Positions 1 to 9,076 of a stretch of 64,000 bases of DNA are shown here, piece after piece. Numbering within the stretch: the first letter of the stretch is position 1; each line of letters opens with the position of its first letter. Origin of the DNA: Nitratireductor sp. (lineage in GTDB: Bacteria; Pseudomonadota; Alphaproteobacteria; Rhizobiales; Rhizobiaceae); NCBI GenBank assembly GCA_017854535.1, contig JAFMHL010000010.1, forward strand, positions 1-64,000, given 5' to 3'. A model generated the notes under the pieces. That model was given only the letters and a program-made list of their open reading frames with translations, made no database searches and was not told where the DNA came from. The position numbers and the translations under genes are program-made.

Positions 1-175
1 CTTCGCCATTGGAAAAGACAATCTGTCCAATAGCATCAGGATTAAAACCAGGCGCCGTTACGCACGAGCAACCACTATAGACGTCTTGAGCAAGAGCCTC
101 ATTAGTCGGAAGTAAAAACCCCAGAGTTACTGAAGTTGCGACCAAAAAGCCGATCATCTTAATTGAAATTTTCAT
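1..175 (-). CDS. Secreted protein of unknown function, 5' part only
   Basis: The reading frame starts with ATG at 175 and runs off the left edge of the window, so only about the first 58 residues are present. They begin with a classical Sec signal peptide: two lysines (MKISIK), a hydrophobic stretch and a likely cleavage site after NEALA. The mature part starts QDVYSGCSCVTAPGF and carries a C-x-C pair. A weak purine-rich ribosome site (GGCGGAA) lies just upstream. The family cannot be named from this fragment; an exported or periplasmic location is inferred from the signal peptide alone. Confidence 0.6.
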   Translation of the reverse strand, partial: MKISIKMIGFLVATSVTLGFLLPTNEALAQDVYSGCSCVTAPGFNPDAIGQIVFSNGE

Positions 176-299
176 TTTCCGCCCCGAATCTACAGACACC
201 CATTCATAAACAAATTAGGTTAACAATTCCTTAATTCCCAATGGGAGGATACTTACAAGTCAATTGCTTGCTTTAATATTTTAGACATCTCGTTACATA

Positions 300-733
300 C
301 GGGACATTTCAATTAAACGCCCATTTCGAACGCTCGATAACGTCAGATATCGAAGGTTCAGTCTAACACCCATATGGACGCGTTCCACATCACTGAAGTG
401 GCGGCGATTTCCCGCACGCGGCGGCAATACAAGCGGCAATATTCGCAACTCTTGGATTAATTGTGAAGAAGGATAAATCATATGATTTAAGATGTGATCG
501 AGCGTGTGACTTAGGCTGTGTGACTTGCACCACCGCAGCAATAGAGCCGTTTGCGCAGGGGCGTCGTAGGCTCGGCCTTGAAATGCACCCGCCAGTTACC
601 ACATGCCTTCAGTGGTAGATCGTTGGCTTGGCAATATTTTCCGTTAATTCAAGTTGTTACGCTTCCAGGCTTCATAATGGCGCCGCCAAAACACCTCACA
701 ATAACGAGTCCGACCGTAAAATTCTTGTGACAT
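300..733 (-). pseudogene. Decayed IS66-type transposase accessory gene (tnpA-like)
   Basis: A strong ribosome site (AGGAGGAG) precedes ATG at 733, followed by MSQEFYGRTRYCEVFWRRHY and EAWKRNNLN, then an in-frame stop. Homologous sequence continues in another frame as KYCQANDLPLKACGNWRVHF followed by KAEP, returns to the first frame as HSLSHTLDHILNH, LPLVLPPRAGNRRHFSD and VER, and ends in a third frame with EPSISDVIERSKWAF. These pieces follow, in order, the helix-turn-helix OrfA/TnpA proteins of IS66-type elements in Rhizobiales (FW..H..AW..S.LNQREYC...LPLK.FGNWR, then RRHFSD and PG.SISEVARRYGI), as I recall that family. At least three frame disruptions make it a pseudogene. No partner tnpB/tnpC and no clear terminal repeats are visible. 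Confidence 0.7.
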
Positions 734-825
734 GTCGATCTCCTCCTACTTCAAAACGATGAAGACTGGAACATCGCAAAAACTCTAACCATGACAACCG
801 TGTGCTCAATGGACGTTTACAATAT

Positions 826-995
826 TTCCCTGCTGAGCTGATAACTTTCCCTGCTCGGTTTAAAAAATTCCCTGCTCCGATTTGCAGGGAAATCGTATAT
901 TTTTCGCAGTGAATTCAATAGTTTAAAGGGACGGAAATCGCCAAAAAGGGCCAAAAACGCAAAAATTCCCTGCAAATTCCCTGATAAACAGGGAA
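826..995. repeat. Cluster of TTCCCTG(C)/GCAGGGAA short repeats
   Basis: TTCCCTGC occurs at 826-833, 847-854, 868-875 and 966-973, TTCCCTG at 977-983, and the inverted form at 884-891 (GCAGGGAA) and 989-995 (CAGGGAA). The first three direct copies are exactly 21 bp apart from start to start. The pairs at 868/884 and 977/989 can form short hairpins; 977-995 has 7-bp arms around ATAAA. The cluster lies in non-coding DNA next to a decayed transposase gene. Similar TTCCCTG-rich stretches occur at degraded mobile sequences in Rhizobiales as I remember, but I cannot confirm that here. Confidence 0.6.
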
Positions 996-1097
996 ATCTT
1001 GCCAGAGACTGGTTCGCTACTGACTGCGTCCACAGCCAATCTTTGTTTTTATCTAAAGATTGTTTGCAAAAAAAATAAGCATTCCAAATTCAATACT

Positions 1098-1976
1098 CTA
1101 TTTGCCGCTTAGTTTGTTTAGCCTGGCAAGCAGCGAAGACGTATCCCAGCGATTGCCGCCCATCTTTTGGACATCACCATAATATTGGTCGATCAGGGCA
1201 GTGTTCGGCAGACTGGAACCATTATACTCGGCTTCATCCAGACAAATTGCCAAGTCTTTGCGCATCCAGTCGACGGCAAAACCATGATCATATTTGCCCG
1301 CATTCATGGTCTTGTGACGATTTTCCATCTGCCATGATCCAGCCGCACCCTTGGAAATAACATCAATGACGGCTTCTACATCCAATCCGGCTTTTTGAGC
1401 AAAATGAATGCCTTCAGAAAGTCCTTGAACCAGCCCAGCGATACAAATCTGGTTGACCATTTTTGTCAGCTGGCCTGCACCAATAGGCCCCATCAAACCA
1501 ACCATGCGCGCATAACAATCGATAACAGGCCGCGCTTTACTAAAAACAGTTTTACTGCCGCCCACCATAACGGTCAGAACGCCATTTTCAGCGCCTGCTT
1601 GACCGCCGGACACTGGCGCATCGAGAAAGCCGAAGCCTCCCTTTTTAGCAGCTTTACCAAGCTCACGAGCAACGTCAGCAGACGCCGTTGTGTTGTCGAT
1701 AAAAATTGATCCTTTCGCCATGGTTTCAAATGCACCATTTTTACCAATGGTAACCGAGCGAAGATCGTCATCATTTCCCACACAGCAAAATACGAAATCA
1801 GCGCCTTTGGCAGCAGCAGCTGGCGTCGCAGCAGATTTACCCTTGTGCGTCTTCGCCCATTTTTTCGCTTTTGCACCAGTACGATTAAAAACCGTAACCT
1901 CATGACCAGCTTTCGAGATGTGTCCAGCCATTGGATATCCCATTACGCCAAGACCAATAAATGCAACTTTTGCCAT
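1098..1976 (-). CDS. 3-hydroxyisobutyrate dehydrogenase / GarR-family NAD(P) oxidoreductase
   Basis: A 292-residue member of the beta-hydroxyacid dehydrogenase family, which oxidises or reduces short beta-hydroxyacids such as 3-hydroxyisobutyrate or tartronate semialdehyde. The N-terminal Rossmann loop is GLGVMGYPMAGHI, the substrate-binding signature is DAPVSGGQAGAENGVL, and the catalytic lysine lies in GAGQLTKMVNQ. Length and motif order are normal. ATG at 1976 was chosen because AGGGGA lies at the right distance and the nucleotide-binding strand then starts at residue 2; a longer frame upstream adds an unrelated stretch. Neighbours give no clear substrate clue, so MmsB, GarR/GlxR or a related reductase all remain possible. 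Confidence 0.85.
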   Translation of the reverse strand: MAKVAFIGLGVMGYPMAGHISKAGHEVTVFNRTGAKAKKWAKTHKGKSAATPAAAAKGADFVFCCVGNDDDLRSVTIGKNGAFETMAKGSIFIDNTTASADVARELGKAAKKGGFGFLDAPVSGGQAGAENGVLTVMVGGSKTVFSKARPVIDCYARMVGLMGPIGAGQLTKMVNQICIAGLVQGLSEGIHFAQKAGLDVEAVIDVISKGAAGSWQMENRHKTMNAGKYDHGFAVDWMRKDLAICLDEAEYNGSSLPNTALIDQYYGDVQKMGGNRWDTSSLLARLNKLSGK

Positions 1977-2302
1977 TTCTGTTTCCCCTAAAATAAATAG
2001 CGCGGCTCTGTGCCCGATAAAATAATGTAACCAGCTTGGACAAAACATTTTCCAGCGCAAAAAGCCATATCATATGGGCCTGCCAAACGCCGCCGCCCCG
2101 ATAATTAATTATCTTTAAAACTGGAAAAGCTCTGGCAATCAAGTCAGCCGATCCCAAAATGAAATATTCAAAAGACTTTTCAAATCTCACATTATAATGG
2201 ATTCGTCACGGTAGCTGCGACTACTTGAAATTTACCTCCACTGTGATCTGCCTATTTGCTATCGGACAGGCACGAGCTAAAGTCATATATGGGAGCTAAA
2301 GC
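1977..2302. other. Intergenic region between divergent genes, no gene seen
   Basis: This 326-bp AT-rich stretch separates two divergently transcribed genes and must contain both promoters. I see no credible coding sequence, RNA gene or strong inverted repeat. The short direct repeat GAGCTAAAG occurs twice near 2273-2301, the second copy overlapping the ribosome site of the downstream kinase gene. Confidence 0.5.
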
Positions 2303-2917
2303 TTGAACACAAAATATCTGATCAAAAAAATAATTTCTCTATCTTCTACCAAGAAGAGAGTTCTCATCGCGATTTCCGGGCCGCCAGGTGCTGGCAAGTC
2401 TACCTTGGCAGAGGCAGTATGCCATCAACTAAACAATTCAGGTTTGTCTGCAAAAATTATCCCGATGGATGGCTTTCATTTGGATAATACCAAGCTGGAT
2501 GAAATCGGCTTGCGGGATAAAAAAGGCGCGCCAGATACCTTTGACGCCGAAGGGTTTGTTAATTTGGTGAAAAAGCTGAAGGACAACGAAAGATCCGTTT
2601 CAATCCCCCATTTCAACCGCGAAACGGACAACGTTGCGCCCAATCAAGATCAAGTAACTACAGAAGACCACATATTGATAATCGAAGGCAATTACCTGCT
2701 TTTGAAAACCGAACCTTGGTCTCAACTAAAGAATTACTTTGACCTAACAGTTTCAATCAATCCTGGTATCGAAACACTCAGGCAAAGACTAGTCCAGCGA
2801 TGGCTCGACAATGGTCACACACAAGAACAAGCAGAACAGCGGGCGCTATCAAATGATATACCCAACGCGCAAACTGTCCTTAATAATTCCAGCGCGCCAG
2901 ATATTTCATTGCGATGA
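2303..2917 (+). CDS. P-loop kinase of the uridine kinase / phosphoribulokinase superfamily
   Basis: A 204-residue protein with Walker A GPPGAGKST at about residues 26-34 and the conserved substrate loop PMDGFHLDN followed by a DTFDAEGF segment. This pattern is typical of the small nucleoside/sugar kinase-like proteins related to YggC and FrcK of sugar loci. The start is TTG at 2303, supported by GGGAG seven bases upstream; an ATG at 2289 hits a stop after five codons. It is probably a cytosolic phosphotransferase, but the substrate cannot be read from sequence. It is transcribed alone, convergent with the MarR gene. Confidence 0.75.
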   Translation: MNTKYLIKKIISLSSTKKRVLIAISGPPGAGKSTLAEAVCHQLNNSGLSAKIIPMDGFHLDNTKLDEIGLRDKKGAPDTFDAEGFVNLVKKLKDNERSVSIPHFNRETDNVAPNQDQVTTEDHILIIEGNYLLLKTEPWSQLKNYFDLTVSINPGIETLRQRLVQRWLDNGHTQEQAEQRALSNDIPNAQTVLNNSSAPDISLR

Positions 2918-2943
2918 ACCAATCAGCGCTGTGAAGTTAATTC

Positions 2944-3381
2944 TCACTTTAATTTAGCGAGTTTTGCGAGAGCTGAGCGCAATATCTTTTCTTCTTTATC
3001 AGAAAACTCGGCAACCAATCTCTTGTCAAAATCCTGCGCCACATCAACCAGATCTTTGAACGCAGACAAACCACGTTGGGTGATCATCACCATTGAATGC
3101 CTTCTATCGCTCTCAACTTCACTACGCTTTATAAAACGACGCTTTTCCAGTTTTGCAATCGCTCTGCTGATCTTCGTTTTATGCATCCGGGATCGGTCGC
3201 AAATCTCTCGCGCGGTCATCTCACCATACCGACCCAAGTGAAACAAGACACGCCATTCGGTGCGCAACATCCCGTAGCGTTGCTTGTAATGAACCTGAAA
3301 CTCAAGACTTGCTTCTTCAGCTGCCAAATTCAGTAAATAGGGAAGGAAATCCTTCAAATCAAAATCAGCGCTTTTTTCCAT
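2944..3381 (-). CDS. MarR-family transcriptional regulator, probable regulator of hmgA
   Basis: A 145-residue winged-helix regulator with the MarR architecture: N-terminal dimer helix, recognition region MTAREICDRSRMHKTKISRA, wing VESDRRHSMVMITQRG and C-terminal helices. It is divergent from hmgA, with only 69 bp between the two starts. In other proteobacteria MarR/IclR-type proteins next to hmgA repress homogentisate catabolism; that role is inferred here from position. MarR proteins usually bind aromatic acids, which fits homogentisate or a precursor. No convincing operator could be defined in the short intergenic region. Confidence 0.85.
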   Translation of the reverse strand: MEKSADFDLKDFLPYLLNLAAEEASLEFQVHYKQRYGMLRTEWRVLFHLGRYGEMTAREICDRSRMHKTKISRAIAKLEKRRFIKRSEVESDRRHSMVMITQRGLSAFKDLVDVAQDFDKRLVAEFSDKEEKILRSALAKLAKLK

Positions 3382-3450
3382 CCATAATCAATAACGTATT
3401 GTTAGTTACATTTTCAACTATTAAACCATACCCATTACAGGAGGCTCGAA

Positions 3451-4812
3451 ATGAACAAGCATACCTCATCCAGCAATATGACCGTTGCGGCTCAAAATAC
3501 GGGAACCCACGAAGGCTATATGCCGGGCTTTGGAAATGACTTTGAAACTGAGGCGCTGCCCGGCGCCTTGCCTCAAGGGATGAACAGTCCCCAAAAATGT
3601 AATTATGGTCTCTACGGCGAGCAATTATCTGGAACTGCTTTCACCGCGCCTAGCCATCAAAATGAGCGAACATGGTGCTATCGCATTCGGCCGTCCGTCA
3701 AACACACCCATCGCTTTAAAAAGATCGACATTCCCTATTGGAAATCTGCGCCCCATATCGACCCTGATGTCATCAGCCTAGGGCAATATCGTTGGGACCC
3801 TATTCCCCATTCAGATGAGCCGCTGACCTGGATTACCGGCATGCGAACCATAACAACTGCTGGTGATGTGAACACCCAGGTGGGCATGGCCAGCCATGTT
3901 TATCTGGTGACTGAATCCATGAAGGACGCATATTTCTATTCAGCAGACAGCGAGTTATTGGTCGTACCCCAGGAAGGCCATCTGAGGTTTTGCACCGAAT
4001 TGGGCATCATTGATCTTGCTCCACAAGAAATCGCCATCCTCCCCCGCGGTTTGGTCTATCGTGTGGAAGTCATGGAAGGCCCTGCCCGCGGCTTTGTTTG
4101 TGAGAATTATGGCCAGAAGTTTGATTTGCCCGGCCGTGGCCCTATTGGTGCTAACTGCATGGCAAACCGCCGCGATTTCAAAACTCCTGTTGCCGCATAT
4201 GAGGATCACGAAGCGCCATCCACCGTTACGGTTAAATGGTGCGGACAGTTTCATGAGACAAAGATCGGTCATAGCCCATTAGATGTCGTTGCTTGGCACG
4301 GCAATTATGCGCCGGTAAAATATGATCTAAGGACTTATTGCCCCGTGGGATCCATCTTATTTGATCATCCTGATCCTTCGATTTTTACAGTTTTAACGGC
4401 ACCTTCTGGTGTTGAGGGAACCGCTAATATCGACTTCGTATTATTCCGTGAGCGCTGGATGGTCGCAGAAAACACATTCCGCCCGCCATGGTATCATAAA
4501 AACGTGATGTCCGAATTGATGGGCAATATTTACGGTGTTTATGATGCAAAGCCGAAAGGATTTATTCCAGGTGGCTTGTCGCTTCACAATATGATGCTTC
4601 CCCACGGTCCTGATAGAAATGCCTTCGAAGGCGCTTCCAATGCAGACTTGAAGGCAGAGAAACTCGACAACACAATGTCTTTCATGTTCGAGACCCGTTT
4701 CCCTCAGCATCTAACGGCATTTGCAGCCAATGAGGCTCCCCTTCAAGATGATTACATCGATTGTTGGGGAGACATGGAAAAGAAGTTCGACGGAACACCC
4801 GGCGTAAAATAA
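3451..4812 (+). CDS. hmgA: Homogentisate 1,2-dioxygenase
   Basis: A 453-residue cytosolic Fe(II) dioxygenase that opens the ring of homogentisate to maleylacetoacetate in tyrosine and phenylalanine breakdown. The N-terminal signature [19 protein letters not shown] is intact. The expected iron ligands are H349 and E355 in [12 protein letters not shown] and H385 in MLPHGPD, matching the spacing of the human enzyme (335/341/371). A strong AGGAGG ribosome site at 3439-3444 supports the start. The divergent MarR gene is its likely regulator. The usual partners maleylacetoacetate isomerase, fumarylacetoacetase and 4-hydroxyphenylpyruvate dioxygenase are not in this window, so the rest of the pathway is encoded elsewhere. 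Confidence 0.97.
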   Translation: MNKHTSSSNMTVAAQNTGTHEGYMPGFGNDFETEALPGALPQGMNSPQKCNYGLYGEQLSGTAFTAPSHQNERTWCYRIRPSVKHTHRFKKIDIPYWKSAPHIDPDVISLGQYRWDPIPHSDEPLTWITGMRTITTAGDVNTQVGMASHVYLVTESMKDAYFYSADSELLVVPQEGHLRFCTELGIIDLAPQEIAILPRGLVYRVEVMEGPARGFVCENYGQKFDLPGRGPIGANCMANRRDFKTPVAAYEDHEAPSTVTVKWCGQFHETKIGHSPLDVVAWHGNYAPVKYDLRTYCPVGSILFDHPDPSIFTVLTAPSGVEGTANIDFVLFRERWMVAENTFRPPWYHKNVMSELMGNIYGVYDAKPKGFIPGGLSLHNMMLPHGPDRNAFEGASNADLKAEKLDNTMSFMFETRFPQHLTAFAANEAPLQDDYIDCWGDMEKKFDGTPGVK

Positions 4813-4847
4813 GTCGTGTGAAGTTATAAAAGCTTCCGCGCGATTTT

Positions 4848-5810
4848 TTAAAGTAAGTCGCGCGGCGTCTTTCCAGCAAAAAAGGCATCCAAATTGTCAA
4901 GCGCACGATAGCCCATGGCATCTCTGGTTCGAACTGTTGCACTTCCAATATGCGGCAGCATGAAGATATTTTCATGGGTTGCAAAGCCAGGATTTCCCTC
5001 CGGTTCTGTTTCAAAACAATCAAGTCCCACTGCAAAAAGATGACCGCTCGCTAGCGCATCTAACAATGCCTTTTCGTTGACCAAAGCGCCACGCGCTGTA
5101 TTCACAAAAACGCTGCCCTTTGGCATTAGGGCAAAGCGTTCCGTGTTCATCATGCCGGTGGTTTCAGACGTTGCCGGACAATGCAAAGATAAAAAGTCTG
5201 AAACCTGAAGAAGGCTTTCCAGCGTCTCGTGGAAATGAGCCGCTTTTTCCTTATCCGGCGAAAGACGCGATCGGTTGTGATAGTGGACTTCCATGCCTAA
5301 ACCACGGGCAAAATCTGCCATGGTTTGACCAATACGCCCCATACCGACGATACCAATGCGCGAGCCACTGACTTGTTTGCCAATCATGAACGCCATGTTC
5401 CAATGATCCCATTGGCCGTTGCGCACAATCCTATCACCTTCCACCGCGCGTCTCGCAGCTCCAAGCATTAACAAAAGCGCAATTTCTGCGGTCGCATCAG
5501 AAAGCACATCTGGCGTATTGGTAACCGCAATGCCTTTTGCTTTGAGAGCGGGCACATCACAATGATCCACGCCCACAGAGTGATTGGCAATGATTTTCAA
5601 ACGCGGGTCTAGTTTCGCGGCGACCTCAGCGGAAAACTTCTCTGAGGGACAACACAAAATTGCATCAACTTTACCGCTCATGGCAATCAGCTCATCGCCC
5701 GTTGGCGGTATATCCTGCGAATTAATGATCGTTTGATAATCACGCTCAGCCCGGGCAAAGCCAGCTGGCGTAATTTTACGCGTAATCCAAAGCACAGGCT
5801 TTTCGGTCAT
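4848..5810 (-). CDS. D-isomer-specific 2-hydroxyacid dehydrogenase (glyoxylate/hydroxypyruvate reductase type)
   Basis: A 320-residue NAD(P)-dependent dehydrogenase. Family hallmarks are NHSVGVDHCDV in the substrate domain, the nucleotide loop GIVGMGRIGQTMADFARGLG, the catalytic arginine in NTARGALV, the glutamate in LDCFETEPE and the catalytic histidine in LPHIGSAT. The pattern fits D-glycerate dehydrogenase or hydroxypyruvate/glyoxylate reductase better than phosphoglycerate dehydrogenase, because no ACT or extra C-terminal domain follows. It lies 37 bp downstream of gnd on the same strand, so the two may be co-transcribed. The substrate remains inferred. Confidence 0.87.
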   Translation of the reverse strand: MTEKPVLWITRKITPAGFARAERDYQTIINSQDIPPTGDELIAMSGKVDAILCCPSEKFSAEVAAKLDPRLKIIANHSVGVDHCDVPALKAKGIAVTNTPDVLSDATAEIALLLMLGAARRAVEGDRIVRNGQWDHWNMAFMIGKQVSGSRIGIVGMGRIGQTMADFARGLGMEVHYHNRSRLSPDKEKAAHFHETLESLLQVSDFLSLHCPATSETTGMMNTERFALMPKGSVFVNTARGALVNEKALLDALASGHLFAVGLDCFETEPEGNPGFATHENIFMLPHIGSATVRTRDAMGYRALDNLDAFFAGKTPRDLL

Positions 5811-5847
5811 TTAGATTCTCACAATTGGCAAAACAAAGAAAGCAGTG

Positions 5848-7260
5848 TTATTCACCAACGCCATTCCAAGGACCATGATGACTTCCCGTTTCGCCAATTC
5901 GTTCAAACGAATGAGCGCCAAAAAAGTCTCGTTGCGCCTGGATCATATTGGCGGTTGAACGCCCTGTTCGCATCATATCGAAATAAGAAAGACTGGCTGA
6001 CAGCGCAGGCGCTGGATTGCCAGACAATGCTGCTTCTGCAGCAACCTTGCGCAAAGCAAAATGTGTATCCTTCATAAGTTTTGCAAAATGAGGCGAGAAC
6101 ATCAAATTCGTATTGGGTTTGTTCAAAAGCGCATCGGCCATATCATTCAACATAGCCGAGCGAATGATGCAGCCTTCCCGCCAGACCTTGGCGATTTCAG
6201 GCATTGGCAGCGCCGATTTGTATTCGTTTGAAGCTGCCTCCAACATCGCAAAGCCTTGTGCATAAGATGCAATTTTTCCTGCGAGCAATGCTTGCTCCAA
6301 ATCTTCCAACGTTAACCTGTTGGCTTCCAAGGCTTCAGGAGCAGCGCCAAATATCGCTTCGCCAATTTTGCGCTCCTCAAGACGGGACGACATATTACGG
6401 GCAGCGACCGCCGCATCAATCGCTGTTACGGGCGAGGCAAGATGCAGTGCTTCAATTGCAGTCCAGCGTCCGGTTCCTTTTTGTCCGGCTTTGTCCAAGA
6501 TAACATCAAGGATAGGTGTGTTGGTTTTCTCATCAACCACTTTTGAAACGTCTGCGGAAATCTCGACCAAATATGATTGAAGTGGACCCTCGTTCCATTT
6601 GGAGAATGTCTTAGAAATGTCCATCGCCGCCATGCCAAGACCATCGCGCATAATGCCATAGACTTCAGCAATCATCTGCATATCGGCATATTCGATGCCG
6701 TTATGTACCATTTTCACAAAGTGCCCAGCTCCCCCTTCCCCCATCCAGGTCGCGCATGCAGTGCCCTCATAATCAGCTGCGATTGCTGTAAGAACTTTTT
6801 CTACCTGTTCCCATCCAGCTTTTTTGCCCCCGCCCATAATAGAAGGCCCAAATCGTGCACCTTCTTCACCACCCGATACGCCAATTCCCAAAAACTCATA
6901 GTCTTGAGCCTCAGCCTCCTTGGCACGGCGATTCGTATCCTGGTAATTGGCATTTCCTGCATCGATAATAAGATCACCGGATTCCAGATAAGGCTTAAGT
7001 GCTTCGATCTGCTGATCAACAATGGGCCCCGCAGGAACCATCAAGATGACGGCGCGCGGTTTTGCGATCTTTGCAACAAATTCCGCCAAGCTTTCACAGG
7101 GCGTCACGCGATCAGCCAGTCTTCCGGCATTTTCATGAAATTTTCGCGTTGTTTCAACTGTGCGGTTAAACACAGCAATGGAAAACCCATTATCGGCAAT
7201 ATTAAGGGCCAAATTCCCGCCCATTGTCCCAAGTCCAATCAATCCAATGTCAGAATTCAT
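5848..7260 (-). CDS. gnd: 6-phosphogluconate dehydrogenase (decarboxylating)
   Basis: A 470-residue enzyme of the oxidative pentose phosphate pathway that converts 6-phosphogluconate to ribulose 5-phosphate, CO2 and NADPH. It has the Rossmann loop LIGLGTMGGNLALNIADNG, the substrate loop GVSGGEEGARFGPSIMGGG and the catalytic-lysine segment GAGHFVKMVHNGIEYADMQ. The C-terminal helical domain is full length and ends in the tail RDFFGAHSFERIG. ATG at 7260 fits GGAAAG upstream better than a GTG at 7272. The palindrome GCTCCT-A-AGGAGC at 7292-7304, just upstream, may be an operator. Confidence 0.95.
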   Translation of the reverse strand: MNSDIGLIGLGTMGGNLALNIADNGFSIAVFNRTVETTRKFHENAGRLADRVTPCESLAEFVAKIAKPRAVILMVPAGPIVDQQIEALKPYLESGDLIIDAGNANYQDTNRRAKEAEAQDYEFLGIGVSGGEEGARFGPSIMGGGKKAGWEQVEKVLTAIAADYEGTACATWMGEGGAGHFVKMVHNGIEYADMQMIAEVYGIMRDGLGMAAMDISKTFSKWNEGPLQSYLVEISADVSKVVDEKTNTPILDVILDKAGQKGTGRWTAIEALHLASPVTAIDAAVAARNMSSRLEERKIGEAIFGAAPEALEANRLTLEDLEQALLAGKIASYAQGFAMLEAASNEYKSALPMPEIAKVWREGCIIRSAMLNDMADALLNKPNTNLMFSPHFAKLMKDTHFALRKVAAEAALSGNPAPALSASLSYFDMMRTGRSTANMIQAQRDFFGAHSFERIGETGSHHGPWNGVGE

Positions 7261-7291
7261 TATGCCAACCACTTTCCAGTATTAATTAATT

Positions 7292-7304
7292 GCTCCTAAG
7301 GAGC
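7292..7304. promoter_or_regulatory. Short palindrome upstream of gnd
   Basis: GCTCCT-A-AGGAGC is a perfect inverted repeat with 6-bp arms and a one-base centre, about 32 bp upstream of the gnd start. Its place fits an operator or leader hairpin. Nothing links it to a known regulator, and a 6-bp palindrome can arise by chance. Confidence 0.25.
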
Positions 7305-7438
7305 CATTGATCGGTTACAAGTGCAAGGCACAAATGGAGGATATCCCAAGGGTTTCGTCAGACTTATGTTATGCAATTGAGCTTACTGAGAGTCCGTGAC
7401 ATTATCACTTCGAACAATAGACACGAAAAGGCCACCCG

Positions 7439-7978
7439 ATGGACAAGCAAGATGTTTTGGATTTCTGGTTTAAAGAAACAACCAAAGAACAATGGTTCAA
7501 GAAAGACGACGATTTCGACGAAACGATCCGCAATCGGTTTGGCGAAACTGTTGAGGCTGCATTGTCAGGAAAACTCAATGAGTGGGCGAATGACGATGAT
7601 GGTGCATTGGCTCTGATCATCACACTGGACCAATTCACTCGGAATTTATTTCGAGATAGCCCGAAAGCTTTTGCAGGCGACCCATTTGCATTGAAGTTGA
7701 CGCTAGCTGCGATTGAAAATGGCTATTTGGATCGCAACGAGATTGATCATAGATATTTCCTGTTAATGCCGATGATGCATAGTGAAGAGATAGAAATCCA
7801 GGATGCATCTCTTCCATTGTTTAAAGAACATGCTCCAGAAATGGCCTATGATTATGCAGTCAAGCATCGTGATATCATTGTAAAGTTTGGGCGCTATCCC
7901 CATCGCAACGAGGTTCTTGGTAGGTCATCAACACCAGAAGAGATCGCATTCTTGAAAGAACCAGGATCGTCTTTCTAG
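7439..7978 (+). CDS. DUF924 family protein
   Basis: A 179-residue all-helical soluble protein. It shows the family features LDFWF near the N terminus, the LDQFTRNLFRDSPKAFAGD block and the C-terminal FGRYPHRNEVLGR motif. The fold is TPR-like and no catalytic activity is established for the family. It is a single gene divergent from gnd, with ATG at 7439 placed immediately before MDKQDVLDFWF. No signal peptide or membrane segment is present. The identification is firm but the function is unknown. Confidence 0.88.
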   Translation: MDKQDVLDFWFKETTKEQWFKKDDDFDETIRNRFGETVEAALSGKLNEWANDDDGALALIITLDQFTRNLFRDSPKAFAGDPFALKLTLAAIENGYLDRNEIDHRYFLLMPMMHSEEIEIQDASLPLFKEHAPEMAYDYAVKHRDIIVKFGRYPHRNEVLGRSSTPEEIAFLKEPGSSF

Positions 7979-8089
7979 GCAGAATTATCGATGAGTGCGG
8001 GATGTTTTTAACTTGCGAAAATCTCATTGATATTTCCGTTAGCAGCGTTAAAAGTTTTCGACAATTGATCAAAGAATTGGGAGAGAGTG

Positions 8090-9067
8090 ATGCGAGTTTT
8101 AATTATCGGCGGTGCTGGCATGGTTGGCCAAAAACTCGCAAACAGGCTTGCTGGTGATGCAAGTTGGACTGGCAAAATAAACGAGCTAATATTGTATGAT
8201 GTTGTTAGCGCTCAAAAACCAGGTGCGGCTTTTGCTATTAAAACAATGACAGGCAGCCTGGCCGATGCTTCACAGTCTCAAACACTTGCAGCTCTTAAGC
8301 CGGATCTCATTTTTCATCTAGCTGCAATTGTTTCTGGCGATGCTGAAAAGAACTTTGAAAAGGGCTGGGACATTAATGCCCGCGGCTCTTGGTATCTTCT
8401 CGAAGCGTTACGCGCCGAGCATGAAGCAAGCGCTGGCTCCTATGTCCCAAAACTGATTTTCACCTCTTCAATTGCAGTGTTCGGCCCTCCTTTTCCGGAC
8501 AAAATTGGCGATGATTTTCTGTGTGCGCCCATGACTTCTTATGGCGCACAAAAGGCCATGACCGAACTACTGGTGGCAGACTATTCAAGAAAAGGCATGA
8601 TTGAGGGCCTGTCTATTCGCTTGCCTACAATATGTGTGCGACCTGGCAAAGCCAATCTGGCAGCCTCATCGTTTTTCTCTGGTATCATTCGAGAACCATT
8701 AAATGGGCAAGAGGCTATCTTGCCAGTCTCAGATAGTGTTCGCCATTGGCATGCCTCTCCGCGCTCTGCAGCTGGATTTCTTGCCCATGCAGCCAATATC
8801 GACTTGGCGCCCCTTGGCGGACGCAGAAGCCTGAATTTACCCGGCGTTTCCTGCACAGTGGCTGAACAAATAGAAGCTCTTAGAAAGATTGCCGGAGAGG
8901 ATGTTGTAAAACTCATCAAGCCGGCACCCGATGAAACCATCAATGCAATTGTCAAAAACTGGCCGCGCGATTTCGATCCTCAATTAGCCACAAGCCTTGG
9001 CTTTGAAGCTGAAAAAAGTTTCGAAGAGATCATCCAGGTTTATATGGAAGATGATTTGCCTAAATGA
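8090..9067 (+). CDS. denD: NAD-dependent epimerase/dehydratase-family protein, D-erythronate dehydrogenase-like
   Basis: A 325-residue extended short-chain dehydrogenase with nucleotide loop IIGGAGMVG at residues 5-13 and catalytic YGAQK (YxxxK) in the centre. The overall pattern, including FHLAAIVSGDAEKNFEKGWD and IRLPTICVRPGKAN, matches DenD-type proteins, which oxidise the C2 hydroxyl of four-carbon sugar acids such as D-erythronate. ATG at 8090 is preceded by GGGAGAG; a GTG one codon earlier is also possible. The usual partner genes (OtnK/OtnC/OtnI-type) are not adjacent, so the substrate is an inference. The gene is convergent with glucokinase. Confidence 0.7.
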   Translation: MRVLIIGGAGMVGQKLANRLAGDASWTGKINELILYDVVSAQKPGAAFAIKTMTGSLADASQSQTLAALKPDLIFHLAAIVSGDAEKNFEKGWDINARGSWYLLEALRAEHEASAGSYVPKLIFTSSIAVFGPPFPDKIGDDFLCAPMTSYGAQKAMTELLVADYSRKGMIEGLSIRLPTICVRPGKANLAASSFFSGIIREPLNGQEAILPVSDSVRHWHASPRSAAGFLAHAANIDLAPLGGRRSLNLPGVSCTVAEQIEALRKIAGEDVVKLIKPAPDETINAIVKNWPRDFDPQLATSLGFEAEKSFEEIIQVYMEDDLPK

Positions 9068-9076
9068 CGATTTTAC

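Noticed and set aside
293-602. Two overlapping minus-strand open frames of 82 and 70 codons
   Set aside because: They are pieces of the frameshifted tnpA remnant, not separate genes.
3382-3450. TAAC...GTTA ends in the hmgA-MarR intergenic region as a MarR operator
   Set aside because: Only four bases at each end are symmetrical, too few to support a site.
6577-7299. A 240-codon open frame on the plus strand opposite gnd
   Set aside because: It is antisense to a complete, well-conserved gene, has no family match I recognise and a biased Cys/His/Phe-rich composition.
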